From NCBI GenBank assembly GCA_038380795.1, contig CM076264.1, positions 14,444,001 through 14,508,000 on the forward strand: a DNA stretch of 64,000 nucleotides, in the 5' to 3' direction. The DNA is from Pyrocephalus nanus. Lineage: Eukaryota > Chordata > Aves > Passeriformes > Tyrannidae. The notes beneath the pieces are model-generated. The model searched no databases. It had not been told where the DNA came from and saw only the letters and a list, made by a program, of their open reading frames with translations. This document shows, one piece after another, positions 28,926 through 42,500 of the stretch; position 1 is the first letter of the stretch; each line of letters opens with the position of its first letter. Both the position numbers and the translations under genes were made by a program.

Positions 28926-31768
28926 GAGAGACACACACAACGAAAATAAGAAGGATCTTTTACAATCTTAATTGTTGAATTTCCAGAGTGAAGTGTATCT
29001 TTACACTTTAAAGTTACAGTAGTTTCAAGATGTGATAGAAAGATAAACAAGACTGACTCAAAGCTGTCTGTTTCCTGTGTAATGGTTTGAATCATTGGGT
29101 TGTCTAGTTCAAACTTAATTTTGAAAGAATGAATAAACGATAGATGGTTCTTTATCTTTTCTGCAACAGTTAAATATGGTTAAGAGGGGCACAGAAAGAC
29201 ATTTTTTCCCACTCTCAGTGATCAGTAAATACAAATGGTATACATGTATGCTTTTTAAAATAGAACTGTAATATTTCTCAGGGGATTCTAGTTCAGTTAA
29301 ACAAGTTAGGATCAAAATAGTTTGTAAATAACTTCTGGATGGAGCTAGTTGGGCTTCTGTTGAGAGAAACTGAATTTAAAGATGCCTGATCAGAGAATCC
29401 TTATTCTGAATCATGAAAGGAACTTAAACTCTTAGTTCTAAGCTCTTAAAAATCTGAGATGCACTGGATAAATACTATGTATTTGCTTCTATGTTAGTCT
29501 AGTTCTGGGTCTCTTGGCACAAGTGTGAGATCTATTTGGAGTTTTTGAATAAATTTTTATGAAAGTGAGACTTTTCCCTAAACCCATACTAGGAGCTGCC
29601 ACTTCTTATGAGATATCAGGGTGGAGTAGGAAGAGTCAGCAGGAGCATAGGTTTTGGCCCTGGGCATCTCACAGGGGGTTTACAAAGGATACGTGTGAGT
29701 GAGTGCTCACAGCTATTCCATGTGCCTGAAAACACAGCCTCCCCATTCTTGGATTTGGGATGAAAACAGAGCAGAACTCTGTTTGAGTCAACTGCAGTGA
29801 TTTTGTAATGGGTTGGTGAAGACAGAAGATAGATGGAAAAGCCAAGACAACAGAAAAGTTGAGTTCGCCAGGAGGCTTTCAAGAGGTGTTCTGTATGCAG
29901 TGCCCATCTAAGGGAAGCGTAGACAAAGTTTGATGGGGAAGAATACTTTACATGGGCCTCTCGGCCATAATGCATCATAAGGCCTTCATCAAGTCAGCAT
30001 CAACTACTGCTGTGTGACATCACAGTGTTCAAATTCTCTTTTCGCTCCTGCCACAATGCAGAGCAGCCACCTCACTCTACTTGCATCCTGTGAAACTTGC
30101 TACCCAGCGGCCCCATTGTGTGGTTGTCACTGGAGCAGACCTGTCCCTCGTTACACTACTGTCTCTGTTTCAGCTGAGTGCAGGGTAATTCCTCCTGTAC
30201 CCTGAGATTTTGGCTTGTAAACTCAGTTCTGTGGTGTCTTAGGCATTTTATTTGGTGCAGTGGACATCCTGACTATCCAGTTCTGATCTCTACAGGCAGC
30301 TCAGTGTGCTCAGGCTTCTGATAACTAATTTTTATTGCCATTTTTGTTTTATATTTTTCACAGGAGAGTTGCTTCTTGCACTCTTCCAGACAGAATACTA
30401 ACCTAGAACTGTATTTATTTAATCTACAGAAAGAGCTGGTTGTAAAATAAAGAGTTATTGGTGATTGTTACTAGAGAATGCTGGTTTACTTCAGGGAGTA
30501 TATCTGCATTCAAGAAGAAATTAAAAGTTCGATAGTTCTCTTTCCTCTGAAGTTTTTTTAGTCATTGGTCGTTTACAAGTTTGCCAGCAATAAGTAAAGG
30601 AGACAGGAAATCTTGTCAGCAAGAGAAATAAAGCCACTCCCAGTCCCACCTCCAACCTAGGAGAAAAGACTGAATCTTTCTTTTAACGAAGTTGACTGAA
30701 GAACCTAATCCAGTCCCAGGAACCAGTCTGATGTCTGCGTTTTCCAAACCCGTAATCTTTTTTCTTGGCCAGTTCTCTTACTGTGTGGTGGTGATTGACC
30801 TTTCAGACACTGGTCTAAGGTAGGGTTTTGGTCTGCCCTGGTATGTACATTATTATGTAAATGTAAAGGCTGTGGTAATCCACAATAACACCACAGGAAA
30901 GCCTCTCAGATCACTTGAACCATGGTGCTTTTTTTTTTTTCCTTAAGGACTAATTGTCCCTTTTTTAAAGCTTTCCTTAGTATAATCTGCAGTTATGAAA
31001 CCATGAACAGTGTGTGCCAGCTCTCAAAGTCTTAGGAATTTTCTGCAACAAAAATGGTGTTCTACTGACACTCTAGTACATGTCAAAGGAGTAAGGCAAA
31101 ACTATTAATATAGCCTTAATAACTTATTAATAACTTCTAGAGAAGAAATGGACATTCACTAAAGATTTAGGAAGAATCCAAAGATTGAGTAAAAACTAAT
31201 GTCATTCCAGGAGAGTGGGGATTATTGTGAGAGGGCCTTAGCTGAACTTGAGTGGAAAGTTTCCTAAATCGACTGTGGTTATTTAGGACACTGATTAATC
31301 CACCTTGAATTCATTGACAGCTCTGAATTAATAGATCTTCACACAGTGTTTTAGAAAGCTATTTTATTTTTCAATTAGTACCTCAAACCCAAGCTTTATT
31401 TCTATTGGAAGGCATGCTTTAGGTGTCATAACCATAAGCAAATCAATGCTATTAGTGAACACTCTGAGATTTAAATCTGAAATATACTTTGCTAGGGCCA
31501 TGCTAGATAAAAATTTCTGCCAGGGCAGCAGATCCTGTATTGCAAAGACTACTAAGCAGTATGTACCTTTAAAAAACCCTCACACTTTCTGTTGGAATAG
31601 AGCTCAATAATGGAAACATTAGAAAACTGAGGCAAACAGGTACTTTGGGGCCCATCTGATACAGGTTTCTCTTAAGAAAAGTGCTGCTTATAATAGAACG
31701 TTGCTTTTGCCTTCCCTTCAAGATAATTGCCACAGCTGGGGACTAATTAACTATGGCAGTATTCTTCT

Positions 31769-31782
31769 CCCCCCCCCCCCCC
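31769..31782. repeat. (C)14 homopolymer
   Basis: Fourteen C followed by tcctcgcctcccc. On the minus strand this is a G run. Confidence 0.97.
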
Positions 31783-34700
31783 TCCTCGCCTCCCCTTGCT
31801 TGTAGATAAAGTTGCTTCTTTTGAGGATCAGGCAAGTACATTCTTTTGAGAAAGTACTCCGGAGAACATTGTGTTTAGCTCCACCCCAAGTAAAGCCTTC
31901 GTTACTGTGTCAGTAGCTATAAAAAGTGTCAGACTCATTCTGTAGAGGATGCCAGTTTGTCATCTTGAATCTCGTCTTTTCAGCTTGAATTACTTACTAA
32001 ATCCATTACCGTCTTTGTCCTGTAGATGTTCCACTGCTCTTTTTTTTTTTTCTGTATTAAAAGTGGAGCATTGTGCTAGTGAGCTAGAAGATGTGATGTC
32101 AGATAATATGAAATTTCACTAATTTATATGGATGTTCTTGGTGCTGAGAGATGTGACAGGCTGTTGTTAAATAAACATCTCTTTAATATTTTGGGGGAAA
32201 AGCATCGTTTTTCAGCTCTAGATAAAATGCGTAAACAGTCATTAAAGAGAATGTCAGTGATCAGTGTAATTTTCAGTCTTCAGGGCAAACCCAACAGAAA
32301 TATGTTATAATTTTTAGAGAAATTGTCCGGTTGATAATGTTGAAAAGTTTTTGTTGGTTTATTTAAATGGCAAATGTTTTAGAAATATGATTTTAGAATT
32401 ACATCGAATCTCAGTCTGTCTTAAAGAGTTGGAAAAAAGGGTGGATTTGCCTTACAGGCTGTAAAATGTAGACACCTGCTTCCAATTAAGTGAAGAAAAA
32501 TAGGCCCACTGCTAAGGCTGCAGGTGTATGCTGTACCTAAAATTATCCTGTGCTTGCCAGCTGCATATAGCAAAATTGTTTCAAATTTTAACAAGCAGAG
32601 CTTATGACACTGATAACAGTTCTCAAGTCAAGCCTAAAATGACTTCATAGTGTTTTATTGAGGTAGAATGTCTCCGGACTGGCACAGATTTTTTCAAGGA
32701 TGATACTTCTATTATGTTTTGTTGTTGTGTTTTTGTTTTTTGTTTTTTTTTTTTCTTTAATTTTTCCCTTGGTGTACAGCAAGGGAAGTAGCAAACAGGC
32801 CGGGTGTTCTGGCCTTGCTTTAGAAAGGAGCATGTGAAAACATGTTTGGAATGGCACTGCATCCCAGTACTTCTCTCCTCCTCCCCAGCTGTCTTTTAAC
32901 ATGACATTAATTAATGTATATAGTTTACCTTGACTTTAGTGTTTTTGCTTTACAATGCCAGCTTCAGTTGCTGGTGCAGCACTTAACATGTTAACCCAAT
33001 AACCAGAGGCTTGGCTGTTTGAGGGAGACAGTCCACAGCGTGTCAATATGCTTAATGTTTTGATAGTGTGGGTTGTGGCTTCTTGAGATAATTTTTATGA
33101 CTTGCTTATGTCTGATAATGTTTTCTTTTGGGTCTAATGTCACTTTTTTTAAGTTTCAAGACTAGATTTACTGTTGTTCTGTGACTATGTTCTTAAGATG
33201 TTACAACATTCTCAGTGTTTCACTTATCTTTTAATAGTCTTCAAGCTTTTGAGTTGGCTATCGAAGACACTTTGAACAAAGTTGAATGCTTTCTGGAATA
33301 TCTAGTGAATGTAAAATAGATGTTCAAATAAACATGGGCACATATTGGCAGAATAGTTTAGGAAACTACTGCTCAGGGAATTAAACATCTCTCTCTGCTG
33401 GTGGTTGCTGCCACCCACTGTAGTTGTCAGTCTTAATCAGCACCCAAAATCTGCCTTGTTGCTAAGTCAAACCCACCTTCTTTGCCAAGTTTAAACGAAG
33501 CCATCAATTTTGCAATGAATTGAGTGAGGCAGGCTCATGTGCTCCATCCCAGCAGCTGCTGTGGAGGCTATTGCTTTTTGAGTGTGACTTTGACAGAAAA
33601 GAGGGCAGCAATTTATAATGCCCCATGTTATACATCTGGGATAGATGCATGCCTTCTGTCCAAAGTGCATGTTTAGCTATCTCACTGGGAAATAAGATAC
33701 TGGAAAGGGAAGTCTGTGGCTGGGTTTATACTATCCTCAAATTCTTTTTTCTAAACAGACATTTTTTTGATTTTTTGACAGACAGCCTAAATGTCATGTT
33801 ATTGCTTTTCCATACCAGCTCGTAACTATGGATGGAGCTTCTTGCCTGCTCTTTGTGAATGCCTTTTTTTGTTTCCTCCCAGTTCTTAGCCATCCTGTGT
33901 GTTTGCTCATCTTTCAGGATAAAAATAGAGGGAAAACATCCAAGCCTTCAGAAGCAATGTGGCCATCACAGGCCAAGGCCAAATCAGGAGTTCCTGTAAA
34001 TCATTCGTGTTAGGCTTGTCCACTGTGGGAAAGGAGCAGTGTGGGGGGAAAAACAATCTACAGAGATGGAAAATCAATGTTATTAAAGAGATTGTGGTTT
34101 AATAGCCCACACCTTTGTTGTTGTCGTGTTGTTGCCTCTTTAATTGAGAGGACTGGGCAGGTGGGAGTTATCTGCTCAATAGGTAGGGCAGAGAGAGGCT
34201 TTGCCTCTCAGATCTGGTTGTTACAGCTTCTCTCAGTTCTCCTCAGCTTTTGTATATGCACCTGGCTGGTTGGGACTGTGTGTCCTTGAAGAAGAAAAAC
34301 AATGCATTGTTTAATTTGGCAGGGAAAATTGAGTATCCAGGATGAAACTGAGCAGGGCTGTGTACCAGATCTGGGCCTCGAAGGACATTGTAGTGTGTGT
34401 GGTTTACAGGAGTAGATTCTCAGCCACTTTGTTGCTAGTGAGTGTTTTTTAGCTTGGAAATTTCTCCATGTCCTCCATTAGGCTGATGTGTGGAGGCTTA
34501 GGAATGATGAATAAATTAATGGTATTGAGTCTGAAGCTTGTTGCACTTCAAGCATTTAAGCCGTAAGAAAAATTGGACTGTAATGTATCTAATCTCAAAA
34601 CCTGTGCTTTCTTTCCAAGTAGAGTGCAAGCACCTTATTTTTGTTTGTTTGTCTTAATCTATTATTTTGTCAGTCATTAGAAAGAGTTGAAAAATACTGA

Positions 34701-35426
34701 ATGTGGGTATGATGGAACAAAAAATGGAAAAAAAAAGGAATTTTTTAGCAGTTTTAAGTGAATATATAGTTATGCTTCTTATTAAGAAATCCTACTATCT
34801 TGCAAAGAGGTGGAGGAAACAGGCTGCCAGGTCACTGAGGACCTGAGAAAAACTTTTAAACTATCATTTTGACAGTGGGTCGCAGTTCTTAGAAATCTGT
34901 CATTGGGCTGAGTTTGTAGCTTATGTGGATTAGCAGACTGGGAATGCTGCATAGGTTCAGCCTTTGGAATACATCAGCACTCCAAGAACAAAGCAGTATA
35001 ACTTGTCCATGCTTTTTTCCTGTTAAGATATCAGGTTGTGTGCTGTTGCTGTTGAAGAGGCCTGGACCAACTGACAAACTCAGTCGAGAGCCAAATGACT
35101 GTTCCTCCAAAGCTTTTGTCTGTTCAACTTCTCAACCTGGAAGCCTTTCAGGAACAAAGCTGACTTTGTCCAGTCTGCTCTTAAACACTTGCTCTGTGGT
35201 AATATTACTGTACTTGTATTGTGCTTAATTTTTCTTTGTTTTCAGTCATTTCAAAATGCACAGTTTCAAATTTCTGTTGTGCCTCTTGCCTCGCTGCTCC
35301 CTTGTTGCAGTAGATTGAGGATCTTTTGCTAAAAGAAATAAAAGTACCTGGAAATAAAAGAACCTGGAACTATTGAATCCTTTGCGGTTTTTTATTTGTT
35401 TGCTTGGTTTTGTAAAGTTGTTTGTT

Positions 35427-35443
35427 TTTATTATTATTATTAT
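35427..35443. repeat. (TTA)n short tandem repeat
   Basis: About five TTA units immediately before the LTR insertion site. Confidence 0.85.
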
Positions 35444-35452
35444 TTTTAGAAG

Positions 35453-36024
35453 TGTTATGGTTAAACCCCAGCCAGCAACCAAGCCCCATGCAGCTGCTCA
35501 CTCGCTCCCCCACCAGTGAGACTGGGGGGGAGAATCAGAGGGTTAAAAGGTAGAAAACTCGTGGGTTAGGATATTAACGGTTTACTAGGAAAACCAAAAG
35601 CTGTACACAAAAGCAGAGCGACACAAGGAATTCATTCACCACTTCCCATGGCCAGGCAGGTGCTCAGCCATCTCCAGGAGAGCAGGGCCCCATCACACAT
35701 GGCAGTTACTTGGGAAGACGAATGTCATCACTCCAAACCTCCCCCTCTTTATATACTGAATGTGACTTCATACAGTATGGAATATCCCTTTGGTCAGTTT
35801 GGGTCACCTGTCCTGGCTGAGTCTCATCCCAGCTTTCCATGCACCCTCAGCTTCCTTGCCAGCATGGCAGTACAAAAAGAAGAACAGGCCTTGGCCCTCT
35901 CTAAGCCCTGCTCAGTAATAAGTAAAACAGTCCTATTATCATCACTGTGTTTAGCACAAATTCAAAACTCAGCCCCTTACCAGCCACTGTGATGAAAATT
36001 AACTATCTCAGCCAAAAACAACAC
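35453..36024 (+). mobile_element. Solo LTR of an endogenous retrovirus, bird type
   Basis: About 570 bp beginning TGTTATGGTTAAACCCC and ending near ...CAACAC, matching a common avian ERV LTR family that I recognise by its start (cagccagcaaccaag), its middle (tggaatatccctttggtcag) and its end (ctcagccaaaaac). It is flanked by the direct hexamer TAGAAG at 35447-35452 and 36025-36030, a plausible target-site duplication. The exact 3' border is uncertain by 1-2 bases. A TATA-like TTTATATA lies at 35748-35755. No internal gag, pol or env sequence accompanies it, so this is a solo LTR left by LTR-LTR recombination. ERV class is not determined. Confidence 0.88.
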
Positions 36025-37725
36025 TAGAAGTAAGACAATCTTATTCTAAAAAGAATCTAGAAAAACTCCTCTGTCCCATGACCATTTTTTTTAGTTTGTT
36101 TCACAAAACACATCTGTGTGTCTTCCATTACTGCTTGTCCTGTGGGGTTCTGTACGGTTGCACCTGAGGGGGAAGGCTGCCATCCTGAGGGGTGGGGAAC
36201 TAGCTAGTCGAGAATGGAAATGTAATGTTGGCACCTGCTTCTCTTCTCTTCTCTTCTCTCACTGGAGTTTTTAGCAATGTTTCGTGAAGGAATGGTGCTA
36301 AGCTCCAGACATGTAGCTCAAGTTGTTGTGTAGTTAGTATAATGAGCTAGGCAAATATTTGTGTTACGTCCTTGAATGTCATGTGTAGGAACTTGGTTCT
36401 CTGTTTAGATGGACTTTACTGAGGGCCTGTAGCAAAACTGAAGGAGATTTGAACCCAGTGAGACAAGATGCCATGGCTTAAGAAGACCCGAAGTGTGTTC
36501 TCTGACTCATCAGTCTGTTGCAGAGCTCAAGCACCTGAGGACTGATGGCCATTATCTCTAGGTAGGCTCAAGTAGTGTAACCTGCTCTGAGGGTACTGAT
36601 GACTAGAAATGACCTCCTGGAGGGCTGAGATCTGATGCCAAGCAGATTGAAAGATCTGTGAGAGGCTGTGTCTGATTGACCTAAGAGACAATGCATTTTG
36701 TTGTGTGTATGCAAATATTACACAGTATGTGTAGTATGTGATATCCTGGATGCAAATATTATTGGAAAATGTAGCTTTGAGACTCAACAGTAATGTTTCT
36801 TTTCATTCACTTATCTGGAAATGTTATATTTCCCTTCCTGTCTCCATTAACAGCTTTCGTGTATCTGTAATTTGAATGTGTCTTAGGTATGAATTCTTTT
36901 TTATTTACAAAAATACCTTGTATTTTGGTACAACATAATTTGTTTGGGGCTTTTTTTTTTTTTTTTAATGTTGCTATAGGTTCCTTCTCAGGTCAGTCCT
37001 CAGAATCTTGCTATAGTGAACGTGGTTTGTGTCTGCAAGCTTAGATGTTGTTTCACAGACATGAATAGTTTTGTGGTATGAACAAAAGAGGCAAGCTGTC
37101 TAGAGAAGTGATTTTGTGAGCAGCTTTGGGCAAGCCCTTCACCTTTTTATATCTTTCTTTCCATCACTATTTAAGCTATTGCCTCAAATTTGGGGACATT
37201 TGTCTATCAAGCATTTCAGGAATATTGGAACATCACAGAGAAGTGTTTTGTATCATTCCCTTCTGCGTTACGGAAGACTGCACCCACTGTTCTTTTTCTG
37301 TAGTCATTGTTTGAATTGCGCAGTAGTTATAAACTTCTTTTATCCTCTTCAAGTAAATTAACATAATATAGACTCCATTAGGAGAATGTGCCATATTCTC
37401 CTACACTCATGTGTTGGACATCTCAGTATGGATGGCATGGCAGTATGAGCTCAGAAAGCAGCTGCTCTGCTTTTGACGTGCAGATTATTCAAGCGGAAAT
37501 TTAAGTCAGCAGTTTGGCTTTTCTAAGGTTTATAGCATATCATAATTCACTTTTTTATAGACAGTATCCTTATGTGAAGAAAAACAGGTATGCCAACCTT
37601 GCAATAATGCTTCCTGGATGTGATGAACTCCATATTTGTAAAGTTATTGCAAAGCTTGCTTCACTGAGGAGTTTTTATTTTGCTTGTAGTTCTTTAAATG
37701 AAAGTGTTTGCAAGAAAGGTGGCTT
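36025..37725 (+). other. ARHGAP10: ARHGAP10 intron 1, between the LTR and the next CR1
   Basis: 1.7 kb of unique sequence with a (CTTCT)4-type run at ~36238-36258 and a T run at 36953-36966. No gene seen. Confidence 0.7.
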
Positions 37726-37913
37726 TCATAGAATCATAGAATTAACTGGGTTGGAAGAGACCTCCGAGATCATCAAGTCCAACCCTTGATCTGACCCACT
37801 GTGATTACTAGATGATAGCACTCAGTGCCACATCCAGCCTCATTTAAAAAACCTCTAGGGATGGTGAATCCACCACCTCTCTGGACAGGCCATTCCAATG
37901 CCTGATTACCCTT
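37726..37913 (-). mobile_element. Short CR1 LINE 3' end, minus strand
   Basis: 188 bp starting tcatagaatcatagaatt and continuing gttggaagagacctccgagat. It stops abruptly in the equivalent of cctgattaccctctctgg, i.e. a severe 5' truncation. Same subfamily signature as the copies at 14798 and 38966. Confidence 0.93.
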
Positions 37914-38965
37914 TGATACCTTATTGAAAATTAGTTTGGCATTATTACAATTAATGCATTTAAAAATACAATTAGTAATTAAGATGTCAGTCAAGAAAAG
38001 CAGCAGCATTTTTTTGGATGGAGGAAGCAACTGGACCACATAGCAATTAATCTGATAGTGTCTGCCTGACACTTCTGTCTGGTACAGGGAAAAGTTTCTC
38101 TAAATGGAACTTAACTGGGTTTGTAAGCAACATGTAATAGAAACAAGTAATCAAAGCCCCTCCTGAAACAAAAGCTTCTGATGCCACAGAAGTGTCAAAT
38201 AAACCCCAAATAATTCCATCAATGTTTATTTCAATTTCAGTCCCTTTATAAATAAAATTTTCTGTGTGTGCTTTCTGTTCCTGTAGTGATAGCTATGGTT
38301 TGCTTGCTTTTAGGATCTTGAAGACTTGTGAGCAGACCAAAGGGATTGTATGCTTTTGATATCTGGGATTTGATAGTAAATCCTTGTCAAGAAAATTTGT
38401 CTTTAAGTGTAAAGAGTATCATCTTTTGAGTAAGGATGCTCTTCTTCATAGAGGTTTTTTTCCCCCCGAAGCCCTTTCTTTCAGTTTCTCTTTTAAATAT
38501 AGAAAATTCCTGTAGTTTAATAGTGGCCAGGAAGTGATCTCACATTTCATGAGGATGTTCTTGAATGGCCTTATTGGAACATTGCTTCCTACACACTATT
38601 ATTAGTGTAGTAGCCGAGAGAGATATGAGCAGCTGCCGAGTTTTGTTCCTACTGCCTGGATGGGTGTGTTGGGATGGCATTCCCAAAGTGACAAGTAGAC
38701 ACACTGGGGGATGCCAGGAAGGATTTTTGATTGGAAAATAGTTGACATTAGGTCAGTGGTTTGTGATTCTATCTTTTCTCTCTGTCTCCCTTTTGAGAGG
38801 TCTTAGTAGGGTGACTTTTCAGATGATTCTTGCTGTTTGATGTCTTTAGCTGCCTGTTCTGGTGAAAATTTATAAAGCAAACTTATGTGAATGTTTTAGT
38901 TTGAGTACTAAGGATGAGCAGGAAAGGTCCAATAGGCATGGGTTTTAGCACTTGGTAGCATGGAG
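37914..38965 (+). other. ARHGAP10: ARHGAP10 intron 1, spacer between two opposed CR1 copies
   Basis: About 1.05 kb of unique AT-rich sequence; nothing gene-like. Confidence 0.7.
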
Positions 38966-39597
38966 ACAGGAGCCAGCAGTGTGCCCAGGTGGCCAAGAAG
39001 GCCAATGGCATCCCGGCCTGTATCAGGAACAGTGTGGCCAGCAGGAGCAGGGCAGTGATCCTTCCCCTGTACTCAGCTCTGGTGAGGCCACACCTGGAGT
39101 GCTGTGTCCAGTTCTGGGCCCCTCAGTTCAGGAAAGACATTGAGGTGCTGGAGCAGGTCCAGAGAAGAGAAACGAGGCTGGTGAAGGGACTTGAGCACAA
39201 GTCCTGTGAGGAGAGGCTGAGGGAGCTGGAGTTGTTTAGCCTGGAGAAGAGAAAGCTCAGGGGAGACCTCATCACTCTCTGCAACTCCCCGAGAGGAGGT
39301 TGTAGCCAGTTGGGGGTCAGTCTCTTCTCCCAGGCAACTCTCAGTAAGACAAGAGGACATGGTCTCAAGCTCTGCCAGGGGAAGTTTAGTTTGGATATTA
39401 GGAAGAAATTATTTCCAGAGAGGATAATCAGGCATTGGAATGGGCTGCCCAGGGAATTGGTGGATTCACCGTCCCTGGAGGTTTTTAAGATGAGACTGGA
39501 TGTGGCACTTAGTTTTGTAACTGTGGTGGTCGTGGATCAAGGGTTAGACTTGATGATCTCAGAGGTCCTTTCCAACCCAGCTGATTCTATGATTCCT
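38966..39597 (+). mobile_element. CR1 LINE fragment with open RT C-terminal frame, plus strand
   Basis: About 630 bp, 5'-truncated, ending gattctatgattcc. A continuous frame from 38989 runs through the whole element and past its end to 39717. It carries the CR1 RT C-terminal signature ([76 protein letters not shown]). The lack of frameshifts marks it as one of the younger copies here, but with no RT catalytic core or endonuclease it cannot move by itself. Confidence 0.94.
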
Positions 39598-42500
39598 AAG
39601 AGTGTTTGGCACAGAGCTTCTAGGACAGAACAAAGGCTGAATCAAGTCCTCTCTGAAGTATGTACCTCTAATTCCTTGCTAGGCTTTGGGAAATTATGGT
39701 TTGGACTTTTAAAATAATTTTTCCTTTTTTTCTGTGCATCTACCATTGTTTTTTTCCTACCTGGTAGCAGTTTATTGAGTAGGAGTAATTTACTGAAAGC
39801 AAAGGCAGAATGAATACTGTCTGGTGATTGCCACGGCATTGCCACAGGCCACAGATGTTACAGAGCAGAGGATTCTCTGCTGGCAAGATAATGACAAAAC
39901 AAAGAGGAATGTTGTTCTCAGGTTTTCTTTTTTTTTCCCCCAGAGTAAACTGCCATCTCCCCTGGTTGCATCCCTCTCTTACAAAACCTTAAGTGTTGCG
40001 AATGTCTGTTGAGTTTTTAGTCATAGGAGAACAATTAGAGAAGAAAAAGATAGCTTTTGTATCTCTATAAAATAGTAGATGGAATACATTGATGTCAGTA
40101 ATTGGTAGTGTCAGAGAAAGACAGCATGTCAGTTCTCTTCTGAAGAGGGGAGTGTTGGGATTTCTCTCTTGCTTGTTTTTTGGTGTTTTGTTTTTTTTTT
40201 TTGCTTCAAGAGAGGGACTCCTTATGATGCTCTCTAGTACAGTTTTCCTCAGCCTTTTCAGATGAAAGGATTCTCTAACTTTTCCAGGGGAAAAAAACAT
40301 ACTGTTTTGTACAACGTTATATAATAATGCTGTGGTAGCATTCATTTATTGAGCATTATTGAGTGAACTTGTGTGTTTGTTTTCCTTTTCCCCTGTGGTT
40401 TTTTTGTTTGCTTAAATGTGTTAGGTTTGATTTCTGGCAGTCACTTTTCTCAAATTGCCTTTTGATGTTGTATGGACTTTTTGGATCAAAGCCCATGGGA
40501 ATGTTTCAGTGGTATGTGCAGTATTGGGAGTTGAGAATTCCTTGGTGTCAGTAAACAGTTCAATTAATTTTTGTTTGTTTTCTTAAGTTATAATGATGTT
40601 TGCCTGTGAGCTGGCTTAATGTTTGTTTTCATTTCGGGAAGATACATAGTTACTGTTCTAAGTGGATAATGAATGTGAATGGAGAGAATTGAGAGTTGTT
40701 GTTCTGTGTCGAAGTAAAATGAAGCACTTCTGTCTGGCAGTGACTAATCCCTCTGCATACTGTTAGGGATATGAAATAATTAAAGCATTTCCTTTCGGCC
40801 TGAATTCCTGCTTTGCCCTATGTTCCCGCAGTGAACAGCTTGGTGTGGTAGGGACTCTTGATAGCAAGAAGTTCCTTATTTAGGGTTGCCACTAGAAAAA
40901 CCCAGTAGAAGGATCTGTGTGCAAAAAATGTCATCAGGAAAATGAAAGGTGAGTTTGCTTACTTATGATCAGCCAAGTCACAACCCATTTTACAGTCCTG
41001 CTAATGATGTCCGGGGTTTTATTTGTAGCATTGCTTTTCTTCCTCGAGTAAAGTATGTTCACTTTAAAACACAATAATAGCAGATTAGTCTTAAAAATAA
41101 ACAAACAAACCTCTTAACCTATATAGCACTTAAAAAAAATTCCAAAGTGCGTGAAGCATTTTAGATGGTAACCTGTCAACATGCCGTGAAGTAGGTTGGG
41201 CTGCTGGTTTTGTTTACAGGTGGGTGAAGTGAGAGGCCAAGTGATTAGATAGGATTGCACATCAAGGCATCACTGGAGATGGAGTTAGTTATTAGGAGCC
41301 CTGACATTTAACCTTATTGCCTGTGCATTAGCATATTTTATTTTGTAAGATAGCTTGGAGACATTGGGATTATATTGGGAATTGTATGACAATTTCAGAC
41401 TACCCATTCAATTCCCTAACCAGAACTGCTTTGGTATAGGTGCATGCAGGTTTGAAAATGATGTGTTGGATTTGAACTGCTTGCTTTTATTGCATGTTAA
41501 ATGTTCCAGCGAGGCATTGAATGCACTTGTTTTGATTCTTTGCACTTTCTGGAATATAAAGGACGTGGCACTGCGCTTACCTTCGTACCACTTTAGAACT
41601 GGGAATGTGCAGGCTCCTGCTGGGTGGAAATGTACCCCAATGTACCCCAAATCTAGCAGTCGTTTCCAAAGATACATCTAGTCAGGCAATACTCTACAGA
41701 AACTGTACTAGTCGTGGTACAGTGGCTTTGGCTTGCTTTGTCCAAAACTTGCCTTGTGCCTGGCAGTTCTTTCTGTCTGAAGGTGCTGGTGGCTGTCTCA
41801 CCCTGTGCACATGCTGACCCTGCTGCTGGTCCTGGCTGTGTCCTCTGGCTTAGTCCTGCCTCCGTGCTGCTCCTTGCTACAGCCTGCCTCAGATACCAGC
41901 ATAGCCAGCTGCACCCTTTCAAGCTCACTGCCAGCTGTGGCTCACTTTTCTCCTCTTCCTACCTCAGTGACCCTACCCAACCTAGTCTCTGTCTTAACAG
42001 ATGGTTTCTATTGACACCAGTCCTAAATTTAGCCCTAAATTGTTCCTTCTGGACCCATCCTTAATCCTAATTTGGTGACTGCGGCCTTGAGCAGAGACAA
42101 GCCAAGAAAGGAAATTTTCCCTGCTGATGCTAATGTCATCATCTGGCAAACCTCTGCTGAACCTAGCAATAAGTATTCCTACTGGCTACTACCCAGCCCT
42201 AAAAGTAATTGACTGAATTTTTGAATCCTTCTTCTTCTGTGTGTTGACAGTGGTAACTAATAACAGAAAAAGACTATCTGACAACACTGCAAGTGAATCC
42301 TAGCTCAATTCTTGCCCTAACACAAAGCAAGTGGCTCCCACTGAACTGCTAAATGATGCATGAACTAAATCTTGGTTCCATTGCTTTACATTGGTTAATT
42401 ATGGACAAACTTCTTAGAGTAGCATGAGTCTTTGGAAAACAGGAGTAAAGATTATAAACTGTTTGTAAAACCAGTGTGTTTACACCAATAGGAAAGAAGA

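Larger units (their letters stand above)
26432..35452 (+). other. ARHGAP10: ARHGAP10 intron 1, proximal part
   Basis: About 9 kb without a recognised exon or interspersed element. Contents: the 3' edge of the CpG island to ~26720, an A24 run at 28902-28925, C14 at 31769-31782, and T runs near 30931, 32041 and 32744. A 120-codon minus-strand frame at 29616-29978 has no family match or splice context that I can see. Confidence 0.75.

Noticed and set aside
29616..29978. 120-codon minus-strand frame
   Set aside because: No recognisable motif, no splice context, and amino-acid content typical of translated noncoding DNA.
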